Below are positions 1-10,300 of a stretch of 64,000 nucleotides of DNA, piece by piece. Both the position numbers and the translations under genes were made by a program. This DNA is from a virus. The DNA is taken from IMG/VR virus record IMGVR_UViG_3300032323_000739, positions 1 through 64,000 of that record. The stretch is one strand, 5' to 3'. Positions within the stretch are counted from its first letter, which is position 1, and each line of letters starts with the position of its first letter. The notes below the pieces were generated by a model, which saw only the letters and a program-made list of their open reading frames with translations, had not been told where the DNA came from and did not search any database.

Positions 1-340
1 CGTTAACAATCGTAACTCCGGGAAGATGTCGTCCCCAGTCTACACTGTGTACATCACGCTTGTCTTTGTAGTACAAATCGTGATTACCTGGGAAGAAATA
101 AAAGTTATCAAATGCTTTACCTAATTTTTCCAGTGCTCGAATAGAACTGTGTAAAGTTAACATATTCAAACTGTTACGATTATGATGCCAGTCACCTAGG
201 AAGATGCCAGTGTCGCACCCTTCACGTTTGGCCTCAGCAATAAACCAATCTACAAAATCCTCGCAGTCTTGGTTATGTATAGCACTATTTGATTTTAATC
301 CGAAATGTATATCGGTAAAACAAGCAATTTTTTTAAACAT
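1..340 (-). CDS. 47: gp47-like recombination endonuclease subunit (SbcD/Mre11 type), 3' end outside window
   Basis: Metallophosphoesterase that in T4 pairs with the gp46 ATPase to process DNA ends for recombination-dependent replication. The minus-strand frame begins MFKKIACFTDIHFG at position 340 and stays open to base 1, giving about 113 residues. It shows three calcineurin-type motifs in order: DIH (residues 10-12), GDWHHNR (about 49-55) and GNHD (about 84-87). These are the metal-binding motifs of the SbcD/Mre11 family. The gene lies 35 bases downstream of the gp55-like gene on the same strand, so the two are probably cotranscribed from the promoter at 1229-1257. The C-terminal part is missing because the window ends, not because the gene is broken. 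The family call is strong; the exact T4 equivalence rests on the adjacent gp55. Confidence 0.85.
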   Translation of the reverse strand, partial: MFKKIACFTDIHFGLKSNSAIHNQDCEDFVDWFIAEAKREGCDTGIFLGDWHHNRNSLNMLTLHSSIRALEKLGKAFDNFYFFPGNHDLYYKDKRDVHSVDWGRHLPGVTIVN

Positions 341-375
341 AAGTCCTGTAAATATAAGTGATTAAACGAGCAATG

Positions 376-1203
376 TTAATCCCCACTGCTATCTGCTTCT
401 CTTTTCATTGCATGTTCGTATTCGGCATTGATAATTCTAGTATTACTTGGGTTCATTCCGTTCATTTCTAATATATCATCTCGAATATTTTGCATTTTCT
501 TTTCAATATTGATCACACGTACAAAACTATTAGTCACAGCCGCAGTAAAATATGCAAATGGATTGTCTGATTTTGATTCATCAAACTGTAATCCTATCTG
601 TGTTAACTGCAAAATGGCCTGACCTTTCATTTCGTCGTTATAGGTATAACCTCGAACATTGCCTCTAGTAGCATAACGTTCACAAAGTTTAATATACATA
701 CGAGCTAATGTGTTGGTAATTTGTCCGTGATCTTTTGAAAACTTGCCGGTCTTGACTCCGCCTTTCCAATGGCTTTTGCCTACACATTCTAAATTATCAT
801 TCTCATCAAACTTCCAATGTTGGAAAGCAGGAAAGTTTACTTTTTCTTTGGCATCTGCGGCGCTTTTTACTGATTTTTTACGTCCAGGAGCATCTGGAAT
901 ATGATCGTATGTCATAATACGAAATACTAGATCAGTTTTTTCAATCTTTTTATAATCAACTTCAAATTCTGCTAGTTTGACTTTGTTGTTTAATGCTTTG
1001 GCTGCTTCAAACGCTTGTTGTGCTAGACGTTTAGCTCTGTTTCTTTTGGCTTCTGCTATAGTTCTTACATTAATTTTTTCTAAACTAGGCAAAATTAAAT
1101 CATATTGATGATGCTCTTGTTTAGCGAAACTGCTGTAGGAACACTTACTTTTATGTATTTCTGCTAACAGATCCTTGTTGTTAAGATAGTTTACTTTTTT
1201 CAT
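376..1203 (-). CDS. 55: gp55-like sigma factor for late transcription
   Basis: Phage sigma factor that directs host RNA polymerase to T4-type late promoters (TATAAATA-like). The 275-residue protein has a lysine- and alanine-rich N-terminal half. From about residue 165 it carries the sigma region 2-like part, with YIKLCERYATRGNVRGYTY, then DEMKGQAILQLTQIGLQFD and NPFAYFTAAVTNSFVRVI. This pattern is characteristic of gp55 proteins of marine T4-like phages. T4 gp55 is 185 residues, so this one is longer, mainly at the N-terminus. The start codon at 1203 has a GAGGAG Shine-Dalgarno at 1217-1222, at rather long spacing. The late motifs found upstream of virion genes in this window are the expected targets, which supports the call independently. 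Confidence 0.88.
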   Translation of the reverse strand: MKKVNYLNNKDLLAEIHKSKCSYSSFAKQEHHQYDLILPSLEKINVRTIAEAKRNRAKRLAQQAFEAAKALNNKVKLAEFEVDYKKIEKTDLVFRIMTYDHIPDAPGRKKSVKSAADAKEKVNFPAFQHWKFDENDNLECVGKSHWKGGVKTGKFSKDHGQITNTLARMYIKLCERYATRGNVRGYTYNDEMKGQAILQLTQIGLQFDESKSDNPFAYFTAAVTNSFVRVINIEKKMQNIRDDILEMNGMNPSNTRIINAEYEHAMKREADSSGD

Positions 1204-1228
1204 TGTTATTATAGTACTCCTCTATAAC

Positions 1229-1257
1229 ATTATAAAACCAGCGGTTTTAAAAGTCAA
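1229..1257 (-). promoter_or_regulatory. sigma-70-type promoter for the gp55/gp47 unit
   Basis: Read on the minus strand, TTGACT (1257-1252) and TATAAT (1234-1229) are separated by exactly 17 bases. This is a near-consensus sigma-70 promoter placed just upstream of the gp55 start. Its -35 box overlaps the plus-strand late motif at 1256-1263. The spacer also contains a 7-bp inverted repeat (1233-1239 with 1243-1249). Confidence 0.75.
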
Positions 1258-1263
1258 TAAATA
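1256..1263 (+). promoter_or_regulatory. T4-type late promoter motif AATAAATA
   Basis: The octamer matches NATAAATA, the T4-like late promoter core, and lies 22 bases upstream of the first baseplate gene at 1286. A GGAG Shine-Dalgarno follows at 1272-1275. The gp55-like sigma encoded divergently next door is the factor that would recognise it. Confidence 0.6.
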
Positions 1264-1285
1264 TGTGTAACGGAGATAGCCAAAT

Positions 1286-2134
1286 ATGCCATTAGATAGA
1301 ATAAGTAGTTTCGCATCGGGTGCTAGAACTTTAGGTTCTACAGTTGGCGGAAATGTAGGCAATGCCATTGGTGCTGTAGGTGGCCTAGTAGGCGGAGCCA
1401 CTAGTTTAATTAGAAGTATACTGCCTAAAGGCGGTGTTCCTAGCGGAGCATCGGGCGCAACTAAAGCCACATTTTCTGGGCCCACTAGTGCTAAAGATTG
1501 GCGTGTGAAGTTAAGTTTACCTCCAGGTGTTTATCAAGAAAGTTTTATACTAGAACCACTAAAAGCCACTAACGGATTTGTGTTTCCTTACACACCTAGT
1601 ATCAGTCTTAGCCATCAGGCTAACTATCAAACTGTTGAACCAGTGCATAATAATTATGCATTTCTCAGTTATGAAAACAGTAAGATTGATAGAATATCTA
1701 TTACTGGAGACTTTTATTGTGAAGATGGCACAGAAGCCGCTTATTGGATAGCCGCAGTACACTACCTTCGCAGTGTGACAAAAATGTATTACGGTGAAAA
1801 AACAGAAAATGCAGGCAGTCCTCCTCCTATAGTAAAATTAAACGGCTATGGCGACTTTGTGTTTGCTAATGTTCCAGTGGTAATTACAAATTTCACAGTA
1901 GAACTACCAAAAGATGTAGACTACATACCTGCAAAATTTACAGGAGGTATTCCTGTGGTAACAGATGTTGACAGCGGTATTCAACGCAAAGACGGTATAG
2001 GATATGCACCAGTTAGAAGTACACTTACTGTGACTTGCCAACCAGTTTACAGTAGAACTAAAGTTCGAAATTTTAATCTCAATGATTTTGTTAACGGTGC
2101 CTACATTGGTAAAGAAGGCGGAGGTTACATTTAA
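1286..2134 (+). CDS. 48: gp48-like baseplate tail-tube cap/initiator
   Basis: Structural protein proposed to join the baseplate hub to the first ring of the tail tube. The 282-residue product has a glycine- and alanine-rich, low-complexity N-terminus (about residues 1-65). A beta-rich body follows, with DWRVKLSLPPGVY at about 71, TPSISLSHQANYQTVEPVHNNY, and AAYWIAAVHYLRSVTKMYYG around 155-175. I recognise this pattern from gp48/gp54-type tube-cap proteins of marine T4-like phages. T4 gp48 is 364 residues and gp54 is 320. It overlaps the next gene by one base (TAATG at 2134), and that gene is a clear gp53. I cannot exclude that it is the gp54 equivalent instead. Confidence 0.65.
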   Translation: MPLDRISSFASGARTLGSTVGGNVGNAIGAVGGLVGGATSLIRSILPKGGVPSGASGATKATFSGPTSAKDWRVKLSLPPGVYQESFILEPLKATNGFVFPYTPSISLSHQANYQTVEPVHNNYAFLSYENSKIDRISITGDFYCEDGTEAAYWIAAVHYLRSVTKMYYGEKTENAGSPPPIVKLNGYGDFVFANVPVVITNFTVELPKDVDYIPAKFTGGIPVVTDVDSGIQRKDGIGYAPVRSTLTVTCQPVYSRTKVRNFNLNDFVNGAYIGKEGGGYI

Positions 2135-2436
2135 TGGCTGCAAAATACGCAAACTCTAGTCCTTGGTTTAACACTAAAGTTCGTGCAGGTTATCTCGATA
2201 CAATGGCTATACGACCAGTGTCTGCTGAGCCGGATGATATTTTATATGCAATAGAGCCACAGTTCAACTATCGCCCTGACTTATTGTCTACATATCTATA
2301 TGATACACCTAAACTATGGTGGGTTTTTGCACAACGCAATCTTGATGTTATTAGAGATCCAATATTTGATTTTAAATCTGGAACAGAAATTTACATACCT
2401 AAAAAACCAAGCCTGTTTAAAGTTCTAGGAATTTAA
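2134..2436 (+). CDS. 53: gp53 baseplate wedge subunit
   Basis: Small wedge component of the contractile-tail baseplate. The 100-residue protein contains YRPDLLSTYLYDTPKLWWVFAQRN (split here as YRPDLLSTYLYDT, then PKLWWVFAQRN) followed by IRDPIFDFKSGTEIYIP, the LysM-like signature typical of gp53 in T4-like phages. T4 gp53 is about twice as long, but the short form is usual in cyanophage-like relatives. The start codon overlaps the preceding stop, implying translational coupling. It sits between a gp48-like gene and the lysozyme/hub gene. Confidence 0.85.
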   Translation: MAAKYANSSPWFNTKVRAGYLDTMAIRPVSAEPDDILYAIEPQFNYRPDLLSTYLYDTPKLWWVFAQRNLDVIRDPIFDFKSGTEIYIPKKPSLFKVLGI

Positions 2437-2442
2437 TAACCT

Positions 2443-5409
2443 ATGAGTAAAACACAACAGATTCTTGGAGCCGAGGGGTACGAAAATTATCGTCGATATA
2501 TCCTGCAAAAAGAAAGTTCTGGCGATTACGCAGTAGTAAACCGTCTAGGATTCATGGGTGGGTATCAGATGGGAGTGCCTGCTCTCAAAGATGCAGGACT
2601 GATAAGACGTGATGCTCCTAACAGTAACTCAGCCGCACTCAACGACAGCAATTGGACAATACCGGGCGGTCGACAAGCATTTCTAAATAATCCAGCACTG
2701 CAAGACAAAGCATTTGCTACTTACACTGATAAAAATTTAGGTTATCTAAATGCCAGTCGTGTAATAGGGCCTAATACATCCGCTGAACAAACAGCAGGTT
2801 ATCTAGGTGCTTCGCACCTAGTAGGTGCCGGAGCAGTCAACGCAGATAGATCTCTCAGCAAAAAAGACGCCAACGGTGTACAAGCAAAATCCTATTATGA
2901 TGGGGCAGCCGGTGCAGTATCAGGAAAAACGCCTGTGCCTCCTGCCGGAGCAGCCAAACCTGGGGCAAAACCTAAAACAGAACAAAGACCTCGAGAAGTT
3001 TACAGTGGTAAAAACGTTAATCTAGGAGACAGTGGAGTTGGAACTAATATTCCTGTAAGTTACACTCCTCCGGGTAATGTTGATATTGTACTACCACAGC
3101 CCAATCCTTTGAGATCCTTTGCTAGTTTTACTACTATTATCACATTAAGTTGTCTAACAGCAGACGAATACAACTATCCAGAACAAAGTTATAAAGCAGG
3201 AAGATTGGGAAAAATTATTGCTAAATCTGGCGGCAGCGGCGATCAAGTAGTAAGTCTTGCCGCAGAAACTAGCGACAACAGATCTGGAAAATATGAATTT
3301 TTTATTACAGATTTTGAATTTGAACTTGAAGCAACTTTTAATAGATTAACGTTAGGCAGTAACTTGACAGACATGAAAATGACTATCATAGAGCCTTATA
3401 GTATGGGAATGCTGTTTCAAGCTCTAGAAGTAGCCGCTAGAGAAAACGGTCACGAAACTGGGTATAACTTGGCTCCGTTTTTAATTACTATAGAATTTGT
3501 AGGGTGGGATGACAATGGAAATTCTCATAAAGTTCCTAACACTACAAGACATTTACCTGTGCATTTAGTAGACATGAGCATGGAAGTTACTGGGGCAGGA
3601 TCCACTTATAGTCTACAGGCTATTGCGTATAACGAAACAGCAGTATCAGATTTGAATAATGTTTTTAAAACAGATATTGGCATTGCAGGTAGTACTGTTC
3701 AAGAAATATTACAATCTGGCGAGTTTAGTTTACAGGCAGTAATTAATAAACGAATTCAAGAAATGAACTCTAAAGAAAAAGTCAAAGGCCTGCCAGATGA
3801 AATACTAATTGTGTTTCCTAAAGATTCGACAAATATTGCTAACAGTGAATCTAACTCGGACAACGAAGATGAAAACAATAATCAAGACAATGATCAGTTA
3901 ATAGATTTAAACGACCGAACAGCAACACAAGATCCTAATGAAAGTAAATCAGTAGATTTTACAACAAGAATTAATGCCACAAGGGGTGCGAATAATCTAG
4001 TAGTACAGGATAACAGTACTCTTAATGATATAGGTATATCATCAATGGATTTTTCTCAGTCAATGGCTGGCGAAAGTAAACAGGTACAAACTAATGTTGC
4101 TCAACCAGATGCATCTAAAGGCATAAGAAGAAAAAATGCCACATATGATCCTAAGAGTCGACTATTTGTTTTTGAACAAGGGTCTACAATAATAAACGCA
4201 ATCACTAATGTAATAGTAGTCAGTGAATATGGTAAATCGGCTGTAGAAAAAGCCAACAAGGATCCTAGCGGATTAATTCCTTGGTTTAGAATTGAAACCG
4301 CAGTATATATTAAACCTAGTGAAGAAGGTAATCTAGGAAAAAACAGACCGCCTGTGGCAATAGTGTTTAAGGTAGTACCTTATTTCGTACACAGTGCCAA
4401 ATATAAAAGAGCAAACTCTGAACCTAAAGGATTAGACTGGCTCACAGAAGAAACAGCCAAAGTTTATGATTATATCTATACTGGTAAAAACGAAGAAATT
4501 ATAGATTTTAAATTAAACTTTACAACATTATTTGGTACACCACAACTAGCAGACAACGGTCTATTAAATGCCGCAACATTTTATTCGACTAAAAATTCTG
4601 CAGGATTACCAGACACTAGTCCAATTATCTCCAGCAACGAGTCTGGAGAAATAGAAGGGAACAACGGCAAAACAGACGGACAAAACACAGAAGTAAATGC
4701 ACTTGTTGGAGGAACTCCGGCCGCAGATCATCGAACGTTAATAGCACAAATGTTTAACTATGCGATATTAAACGATATGAGCACAGATGTTGTACAAGTA
4801 GAATTACAAATACAAGGAGATCCGTATTTCATTGCTGACAGCGGCATTGGTAATTTTAGCAACACTGGATCTGGTAGATTTAATATTACAGAAGATGTTG
4901 CCATGGATTATCAAAGTGGTATAGTTACTGTGATTTTAAATTTTAGAACACCTATAGATTACGGCCCAACTGGAATTATGGAGTTTGGAGTTAACACCGA
5001 AGTACTAGAAGAGTTTAGTGGATTGTACGAATTAGTTTTAACAAAATCTGCAGTTAGCAAAGGTAAGTTTACACAATTATTGACCTTAAACAGAATAGAC
5101 AATCAGAAACCAAGACCCCAAGTATTAGCAGGAGCATCAACAACCGATGCCGTAGCAGAAAGAGCCAACGGTAGTGAAGAATTACGAGACGAAACGGGAC
5201 AGTTAAGTACAATAAGAAGAAATACTGAAACAGGTGATTTATATGACTCTACAGGACTATATGATGATAACGGTAGAGCCACATTTGATCCCAATAACCC
5301 AGCCGCAAGAACTAAAGTAAGAACATCACCGGCTGTGGCCAATGCTGAGATGTTAGTAGAATCTAGCACTCCCGAAAATACTTTTTCTTCTGATTACATA
5401 GCACCATAA
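2443..5409 (+). CDS. Baseplate hub protein with N-terminal peptidoglycan-lytic domain
   Basis: Large 988-residue virion protein that appears to combine cell-wall cutting with a hub role. Residues 1-150 resemble a lytic transglycosylase or lysozyme: a candidate catalytic glutamate in KESSGDY (E24), then LGFMGGYQMG (residues 35-44) as in the GxYQ motif of such domains. A Pro/Ala/Lys linker follows (about 157-185), then long beta-rich segments, with a very acidic Asn/Asp/Glu stretch around 465-500. T4 carries its tail lysozyme inside gp5; here the enzyme seems to be on the neighbouring hub protein while the gp5-like spike gene lacks it. The body could be a gp27-type hub, which is inferred from position rather than sequence. 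Confidence 0.65.
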   Translation: MSKTQQILGAEGYENYRRYILQKESSGDYAVVNRLGFMGGYQMGVPALKDAGLIRRDAPNSNSAALNDSNWTIPGGRQAFLNNPALQDKAFATYTDKNLGYLNASRVIGPNTSAEQTAGYLGASHLVGAGAVNADRSLSKKDANGVQAKSYYDGAAGAVSGKTPVPPAGAAKPGAKPKTEQRPREVYSGKNVNLGDSGVGTNIPVSYTPPGNVDIVLPQPNPLRSFASFTTIITLSCLTADEYNYPEQSYKAGRLGKIIAKSGGSGDQVVSLAAETSDNRSGKYEFFITDFEFELEATFNRLTLGSNLTDMKMTIIEPYSMGMLFQALEVAARENGHETGYNLAPFLITIEFVGWDDNGNSHKVPNTTRHLPVHLVDMSMEVTGAGSTYSLQAIAYNETAVSDLNNVFKTDIGIAGSTVQEILQSGEFSLQAVINKRIQEMNSKEKVKGLPDEILIVFPKDSTNIANSESNSDNEDENNNQDNDQLIDLNDRTATQDPNESKSVDFTTRINATRGANNLVVQDNSTLNDIGISSMDFSQSMAGESKQVQTNVAQPDASKGIRRKNATYDPKSRLFVFEQGSTIINAITNVIVVSEYGKSAVEKANKDPSGLIPWFRIETAVYIKPSEEGNLGKNRPPVAIVFKVVPYFVHSAKYKRANSEPKGLDWLTEETAKVYDYIYTGKNEEIIDFKLNFTTLFGTPQLADNGLLNAATFYSTKNSAGLPDTSPIISSNESGEIEGNNGKTDGQNTEVNALVGGTPAADHRTLIAQMFNYAILNDMSTDVVQVELQIQGDPYFIADSGIGNFSNTGSGRFNITEDVAMDYQSGIVTVILNFRTPIDYGPTGIMEFGVNTEVLEEFSGLYELVLTKSAVSKGKFTQLLTLNRIDNQKPRPQVLAGASTTDAVAERANGSEELRDETGQLSTIRRNTETGDLYDSTGLYDDNGRATFDPNNPAARTKVRTSPAVANAEMLVESSTPENTFSSDYIAP

Positions 5410-5410
5410 T

Positions 5411-6802
5411 ATGCCAGAAATAAGACGAACGCCAGAAAATCAAAGCCCACTAGGACCCGGTCCCTACTTGGCTAAAATTGTTAGCCACCTTGATCCAAAA
5501 TACATGGGTACACTGCAAGTCCAACTATTGAGAGATGTTGGTAACTTACCTAATCGCGTGGGTAATACTATTCCGGTAAAATATCTCAGTCCGTTCTATG
5601 GAGTTACAGCATTAGAGCATACTGGTAATAACAATACATATAACGACACACAAAAAAGTTACGGTTTTTGGATGGTACCGCCAGATGTTGGTACAACAGT
5701 CATGGTAATTTTTGTTGATGGTGATATTAAACAAGGATATTGGATTGGTTGTGTTCAAGACGAGTTTATGAACTTTATGACTCCGGGATTAGCCGCAACA
5801 GAGCTACACAACGAGACAGGATCGGGCAAACGTGTAGTAGCAGAATTTAATAAACGATTAAATGATCAAACACAAACTGACACAACATTAATTAAAAAAC
5901 CTGTACACCCTTTTGATCAAGTATTATCGGCCCAAGGACTTGCCGGGGATGAAACTAGAGGAACAACTACTTCTAGTGCAAGACGAGATTTGCCTAGTAT
6001 GGTATTCGGTATTAGCACTCCGGGCCCAGTAGATAGAAGAAGTGGTGCTAAAAAAGGAACTACTGGTTTTCAAGAAAGCCGTGTAACAGGCACATTTGTT
6101 AGTCGATTGGGCGGCAGTACTTTTGTCATGGATGACGGTGACGAAAACTTTTTACGAGTTGGCCCGGCTAGCGAAGCACCTAGTCAATATGTCAGCGTTG
6201 AAAATGATGAAACGGGCGGAGATCCAACTATTCCACACAACGAACTAGTACGTATTAGAACACGCACAGGTCATCAAATACTTTTACACAACAGTGAAGA
6301 TTTAATTTACATTGGTAATGCTAGGGGAACTACTTGGATAGAACTTACTAGTAATGGTAAAATTGATATCTATGCCGCAGACAGTGTTAGCATACACACT
6401 AAAGCAGATCTTAATGTCACCGCAGACAGAGATATAAATCTTAAAGCAGGGCGTAATGTTAATATTAAAGCCGGTGAAAAGTTTCATGCTGAAAGTGGTG
6501 CAGATTGGGCGGCACTAAGTGGCGCTAATACCTTTATTACCACATCAGGGACAACAAACATCAACAGTGGTGGCAATCATTTAGAAACAGCGGCACAGAT
6601 TCACATGAACGGGCCAGCCGCAGGCACAGCCAGTGCAGGGCCTGATCCTAAACGTGTGCCACAAGCAGAACCGTGGGGAGGACATGAAAATTTAAACCCT
6701 TCGGGACATACTCCGGAAGTTACAGATGCATCTTCTAGTAGCCAAGTAAAAAATGGTACAGTGGGTAAAACACTAGATACCTTTAAGAAAACAGGCAAAT
6801 AA
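5411..6802 (+). CDS. 5: gp5-like central spike/OB-fold baseplate protein
   Basis: Forms the cell-puncturing spike at the tail tip. The 463-residue protein begins with an OB-fold-like region: GPYLAKIVSHLDPKYMGTLQVQL near residues 17-40 (read in two parts), and VPPDVGTTVMVIFVDGDIKQG near 93-113. This is the VgrG/gp5-N pattern. From about residue 310 it has short repeats such as DLNVTADRDINLKAG and RNVNIKAGEKFHAESG, typical of a triple-stranded beta-helix. There is no lysozyme domain between the two, unlike T4 gp5. It starts two bases after the hub gene stops. Confidence 0.82.
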   Translation: MPEIRRTPENQSPLGPGPYLAKIVSHLDPKYMGTLQVQLLRDVGNLPNRVGNTIPVKYLSPFYGVTALEHTGNNNTYNDTQKSYGFWMVPPDVGTTVMVIFVDGDIKQGYWIGCVQDEFMNFMTPGLAATELHNETGSGKRVVAEFNKRLNDQTQTDTTLIKKPVHPFDQVLSAQGLAGDETRGTTTSSARRDLPSMVFGISTPGPVDRRSGAKKGTTGFQESRVTGTFVSRLGGSTFVMDDGDENFLRVGPASEAPSQYVSVENDETGGDPTIPHNELVRIRTRTGHQILLHNSEDLIYIGNARGTTWIELTSNGKIDIYAADSVSIHTKADLNVTADRDINLKAGRNVNIKAGEKFHAESGADWAALSGANTFITTSGTTNINSGGNHLETAAQIHMNGPAAGTASAGPDPKRVPQAEPWGGHENLNPSGHTPEVTDASSSSQVKNGTVGKTLDTFKKTGK

Positions 6803-6810
6803 ATAAAGTT

Positions 6811-7251
6811 ATGGCATTAGAAAAAAACCTTATTAGCAGAACAGTTGTACAAGGTAATCAAAAACAAACGGTTGCCGGAAGCCGTACCTACAGAGGTTTA
6901 AGTACTATAGCAGATCCTGCAGGCAGTTTTGCTCTTTATGATATTGCTTTAATTAAACAGGATATTATCAATCACTTTCATATTCGCAAAGGCGAACGCT
7001 TAGAAAGACCTGAATTTGGCACTATTATTTGGGACGCACTGTTTGAGCCTTTAACAGAAGAACTTAAAGAAATCATAGCACAGGACGTTACTACAATTAT
7101 AAATTTTGATCCACGTGTTAAAGTTGATAGGATTGTAGTCAGTGAATACGAAAGTGGACTACAAATAGAGTGCGAACTAACATACTTGCCCTACAACATA
7201 TCTGAACAACTGCGTTTTCAGTTTGATCAAGACAACAGTATCCTAGCATAA
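6811..7251 (+). CDS. 25: gp25-like baseplate wedge subunit
   Basis: Sheath-initiator wedge protein of the GPW/gp25 family. The 146-residue product contains ALIKQDIINHFHIRKGERL followed by RPEFGTIIWDALFEPL around residues 48-82, the family hallmark, and FDPRVKVDRIVV near 98-109. Length is close to T4 gp25 (132). It lies between the gp5-like and gp6-like genes, the usual arrangement in T4-like marine phages. An AATAAATA string at 6798-6805 overlaps the previous stop, only five bases before this ATG, so it is probably not a working promoter. Confidence 0.9.
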   Translation: MALEKNLISRTVVQGNQKQTVAGSRTYRGLSTIADPAGSFALYDIALIKQDIINHFHIRKGERLERPEFGTIIWDALFEPLTEELKEIIAQDVTTIINFDPRVKVDRIVVSEYESGLQIECELTYLPYNISEQLRFQFDQDNSILA

Positions 7252-7275
7252 TAATCTACCCAGTTTTTTCGTTGC

Positions 7276-7283
7276 GATAAATA
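7276..7283 (+). promoter_or_regulatory. T4-type late promoter motif GATAAATA
   Basis: GATAAATA lies 18 bases before the gp6 start in a 50-base gap between genes. A GAGGGG Shine-Dalgarno follows at 7291-7296. The sequence GCGATAAATA is shared exactly with the motif at 29041-29050 upstream of another virion gene. Confidence 0.6.
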
Positions 7284-7301
7284 TCAGTATGAGGGGATAT
7301 T

Positions 7302-10300
7302 ATGGCCAGTGTAGATAGACAAAATAGACTAATTGTAGCGGAAGATTGGAAAAAGATATACCAAAGTTTCCGTAACGCAGATTTTCAAAGTTACGATTTC
7401 GACAATTTACGTCGTACAATGATCACGTACTTACGTGAAAATTATCCTGAAGATTTTAACGACTATATCGAAAGCAGTGAGTATCTAGCCCTCATAGATC
7501 TTATTGCGTACTTAGGTCAAAATCTTGCTTTCCGCTTTGATCTAAACAGTCGAGATAATTTTCTTGAACTAGCAGAACGTCGTGAAAGTGTGCTTCGATT
7601 GGCACGTTTATTAAGTTACAATCCTAAGCGTAATTTACCAGCCAACGGACTGTTAAAATTCACAGCAGTATCTACCACAGAAGCAGTTATTGACAGTAAT
7701 GGTCGTAACCTAGCAGGGCAGACTATAGTATGGAATGATCCAGCCAACGCTAACTGGTATGAGCAATTTATCAAGGTAATCAATGCTGCCATGACAGAAA
7801 CTATTCAGTTTGGCAAACCCCAGGATCGAGCTGTAATTTCTGGAATAAGAACAGAGCAATATCGTTTTAATGCTACTAATACTGAAGTTCCTGTTTATGC
7901 TTTTAACAAATCCATAGACGGAAGAAATACCAACTTTGAAGTTGTTAGTTGTTCATTTAAAGACAGCGATAAAATTTACGAAGAAGCACCTTTTCCTGGC
8001 AACAGTTTAGCATTCTTATATAGGGATGACGGCGGTGGTGCTCCTAGCAGTAACACAGGTTTCTTTGCACACTTCCGTCAAGGTAGTCTTCAAACAGGAA
8101 ACTTTGGCATATCAAGACCTAGTCCTAATGAAACTGTTGACATAGATAGTTCTGGAATTAATAACGACGACATTTGGTTGTATAAGTTAGACGGTATTGG
8201 TTTAGAAAATGAATTGTGGACCAAAGTTGATGCTACTGAAGGCAATAACATTATCTATAACAGCGTTAATAAAAAAATAAGAAATATCTACAGTGTGCTT
8301 TCACGTACCGGAGATCGTATACGTTTAAGTTTTGCTGACGGAGTGTTTGGAGACTTGCCACAAGGCAATTTTAAAATCTATTATCGTGTCAGCAACGGAT
8401 TACGCTATTCTGTTAATCCTAACAATATTAAAAACGTTACTATAGATATTCCTTATGTTAGTAAGAGAGGTAAACAAGAAACTATCACTGTAACACTTGG
8501 TTTAAAATATACAGTTAACAATGCGTCTGCCGCAGAAACTTCTGCCAGCATTAAACAGAAAGCCCCACAGACTTATTACACACAAGGTCGAATGATCACA
8601 GGCGAGGACTATAACGTTCTGCCGTTGAGTATCAGCCAAGAAATTATTAAAGCCAAAGCAGTTAATCGTGTTAGCAGTGGTATTAGTCGTTATTTTGATT
8701 TAAAAGACACTAGTGGAAAATACAGTAGCACTAATATATTTGGCACAGATGGTATCATTTATAAACAAGAGTTTGCTGAGACATTTAATTTTAGCGCCGC
8801 TACTAGATCAGAAATTGAAAGTGTTGTAGTTAATAAATTAAGTCCTGTGCTAAAGAAAAAGTCAGTGTATGATTTTTACCTAGATAATTTTCCACGTGTT
8901 GGATTATCGATTACTTTTGCAGATTGGAGACAAATTTCTAAGGCCACAAATGTGTCTACAGGTTATGTTAAAAATGTCGATACAGATGAACCTAAAACTG
9001 TAGGAAGTTTTACCAGCAGTAATCTTTTTTATCTAATACCGAACAGTTTAGTAAAGTTTACAGCATATGTCGAAGGTACTCCTATCAAACATTTTGATAA
9101 AAATAATCTTATCGTCGACGGTCCAGCATCTTTACCAGGTGACAAAGAATATATCTGGGCAAAAGTTATCAACGTAGTTGGTGACGGCACATACGGAGAA
9201 GATCAAATATTGCCTAACGGTGAAGGTCCAGTTAAATTTAACGAAATAATTCCTAATAATGCAGTATTAGATAGTATTGTACCAAGATTTACTAAAGCAT
9301 TAGATTCTGCTACGCAATCTCGAATTATAGATTTAATTTTTGCTAATAAAGAATTTGGACTAAGATACGACACAACAGTAACAGCATGGAAAATTGTAAC
9401 AGAAAGTAATCTTGATAAACTTTCTAATTTTAATTTAGGTAAAGCAGGAGATATTAGCAATCAACAATTAGATTCTAGTTGGTTAGTAATGTTTGAAACT
9501 GATGGAGAAACATATACAGTAACTAACAGAGGTCTTCGCTATGTTTTTGAAAGCGAAACTGAAGTTAGATTTTTCTTCGACAGCAGTGATAAAGTATATG
9601 ATACTAAGACAGGAAAAGTAATTAGAGATAGAATAACAATTCTTAGCATTAATAAACAACCAGATGTTACTTCTGCATTTATGAACGACTTTGAATGGAA
9701 TATTGTTGAAGAGTATAAAGGTGCCGACGGATACATCGATTCTAAGAAAATTTCTATTAGTTTTTCAGACACAGATGAAGACGGCGTAGTAGATGATCCA
9801 GATTTGTTTACACGTATAGTAGCCCCTACAACTAATCCTAGAGAAAAATATATTTTTCAACAGCGTAGAGTTGGATTAGATGGTGTAATAGATTATTATT
9901 ATCTAGACAATTCTAATAGTCTTATCAATGTCTACGAAACACAAGGACAAGCGGAACAAGATATTCCTACTTTTTCAAATGGAAAATTAGTCTATATAAT
10001 TAACGAGGATCTTGTAAAAACTTTTAATTCTGCCACAACTAGTTTTACTATTAATACAGAATATCGATCATACCAAGGAAGAAATTCTATTAAATTTCAG
10101 TATATACATGCCGCAGACGAAAGCAGTCGTTTAGACCCAGCGGCTACAAACATCGTTGATGTTTATATGCTAACACGCAGTTATGACACAGAGTATCGAC
10201 GTTGGCTCAAAGGAGAGATAGACAGTAAGCCCTTACCTTTAAGCAGTGATTCTTTGTTTGTTAATTTTGGTAGCAATCTTAACAAAATAAAATCGGTCAG

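Noticed and set aside
5103-5369. Open frames opposite the structural genes (for example 5103-5369, 25042-25407, 28306-28704, 26138-26338 on the minus strand)
   Set aside because: They mirror the codon pattern of long, well-supported plus-strand genes, have low-complexity Ser/Pro/Val/Leu translations and no ribosome sites.
6798-6805. AATAAATA as a late promoter for gp25
   Set aside because: It overlaps the previous stop and lies only five bases before the ATG, leaving no room for a leader and ribosome site.
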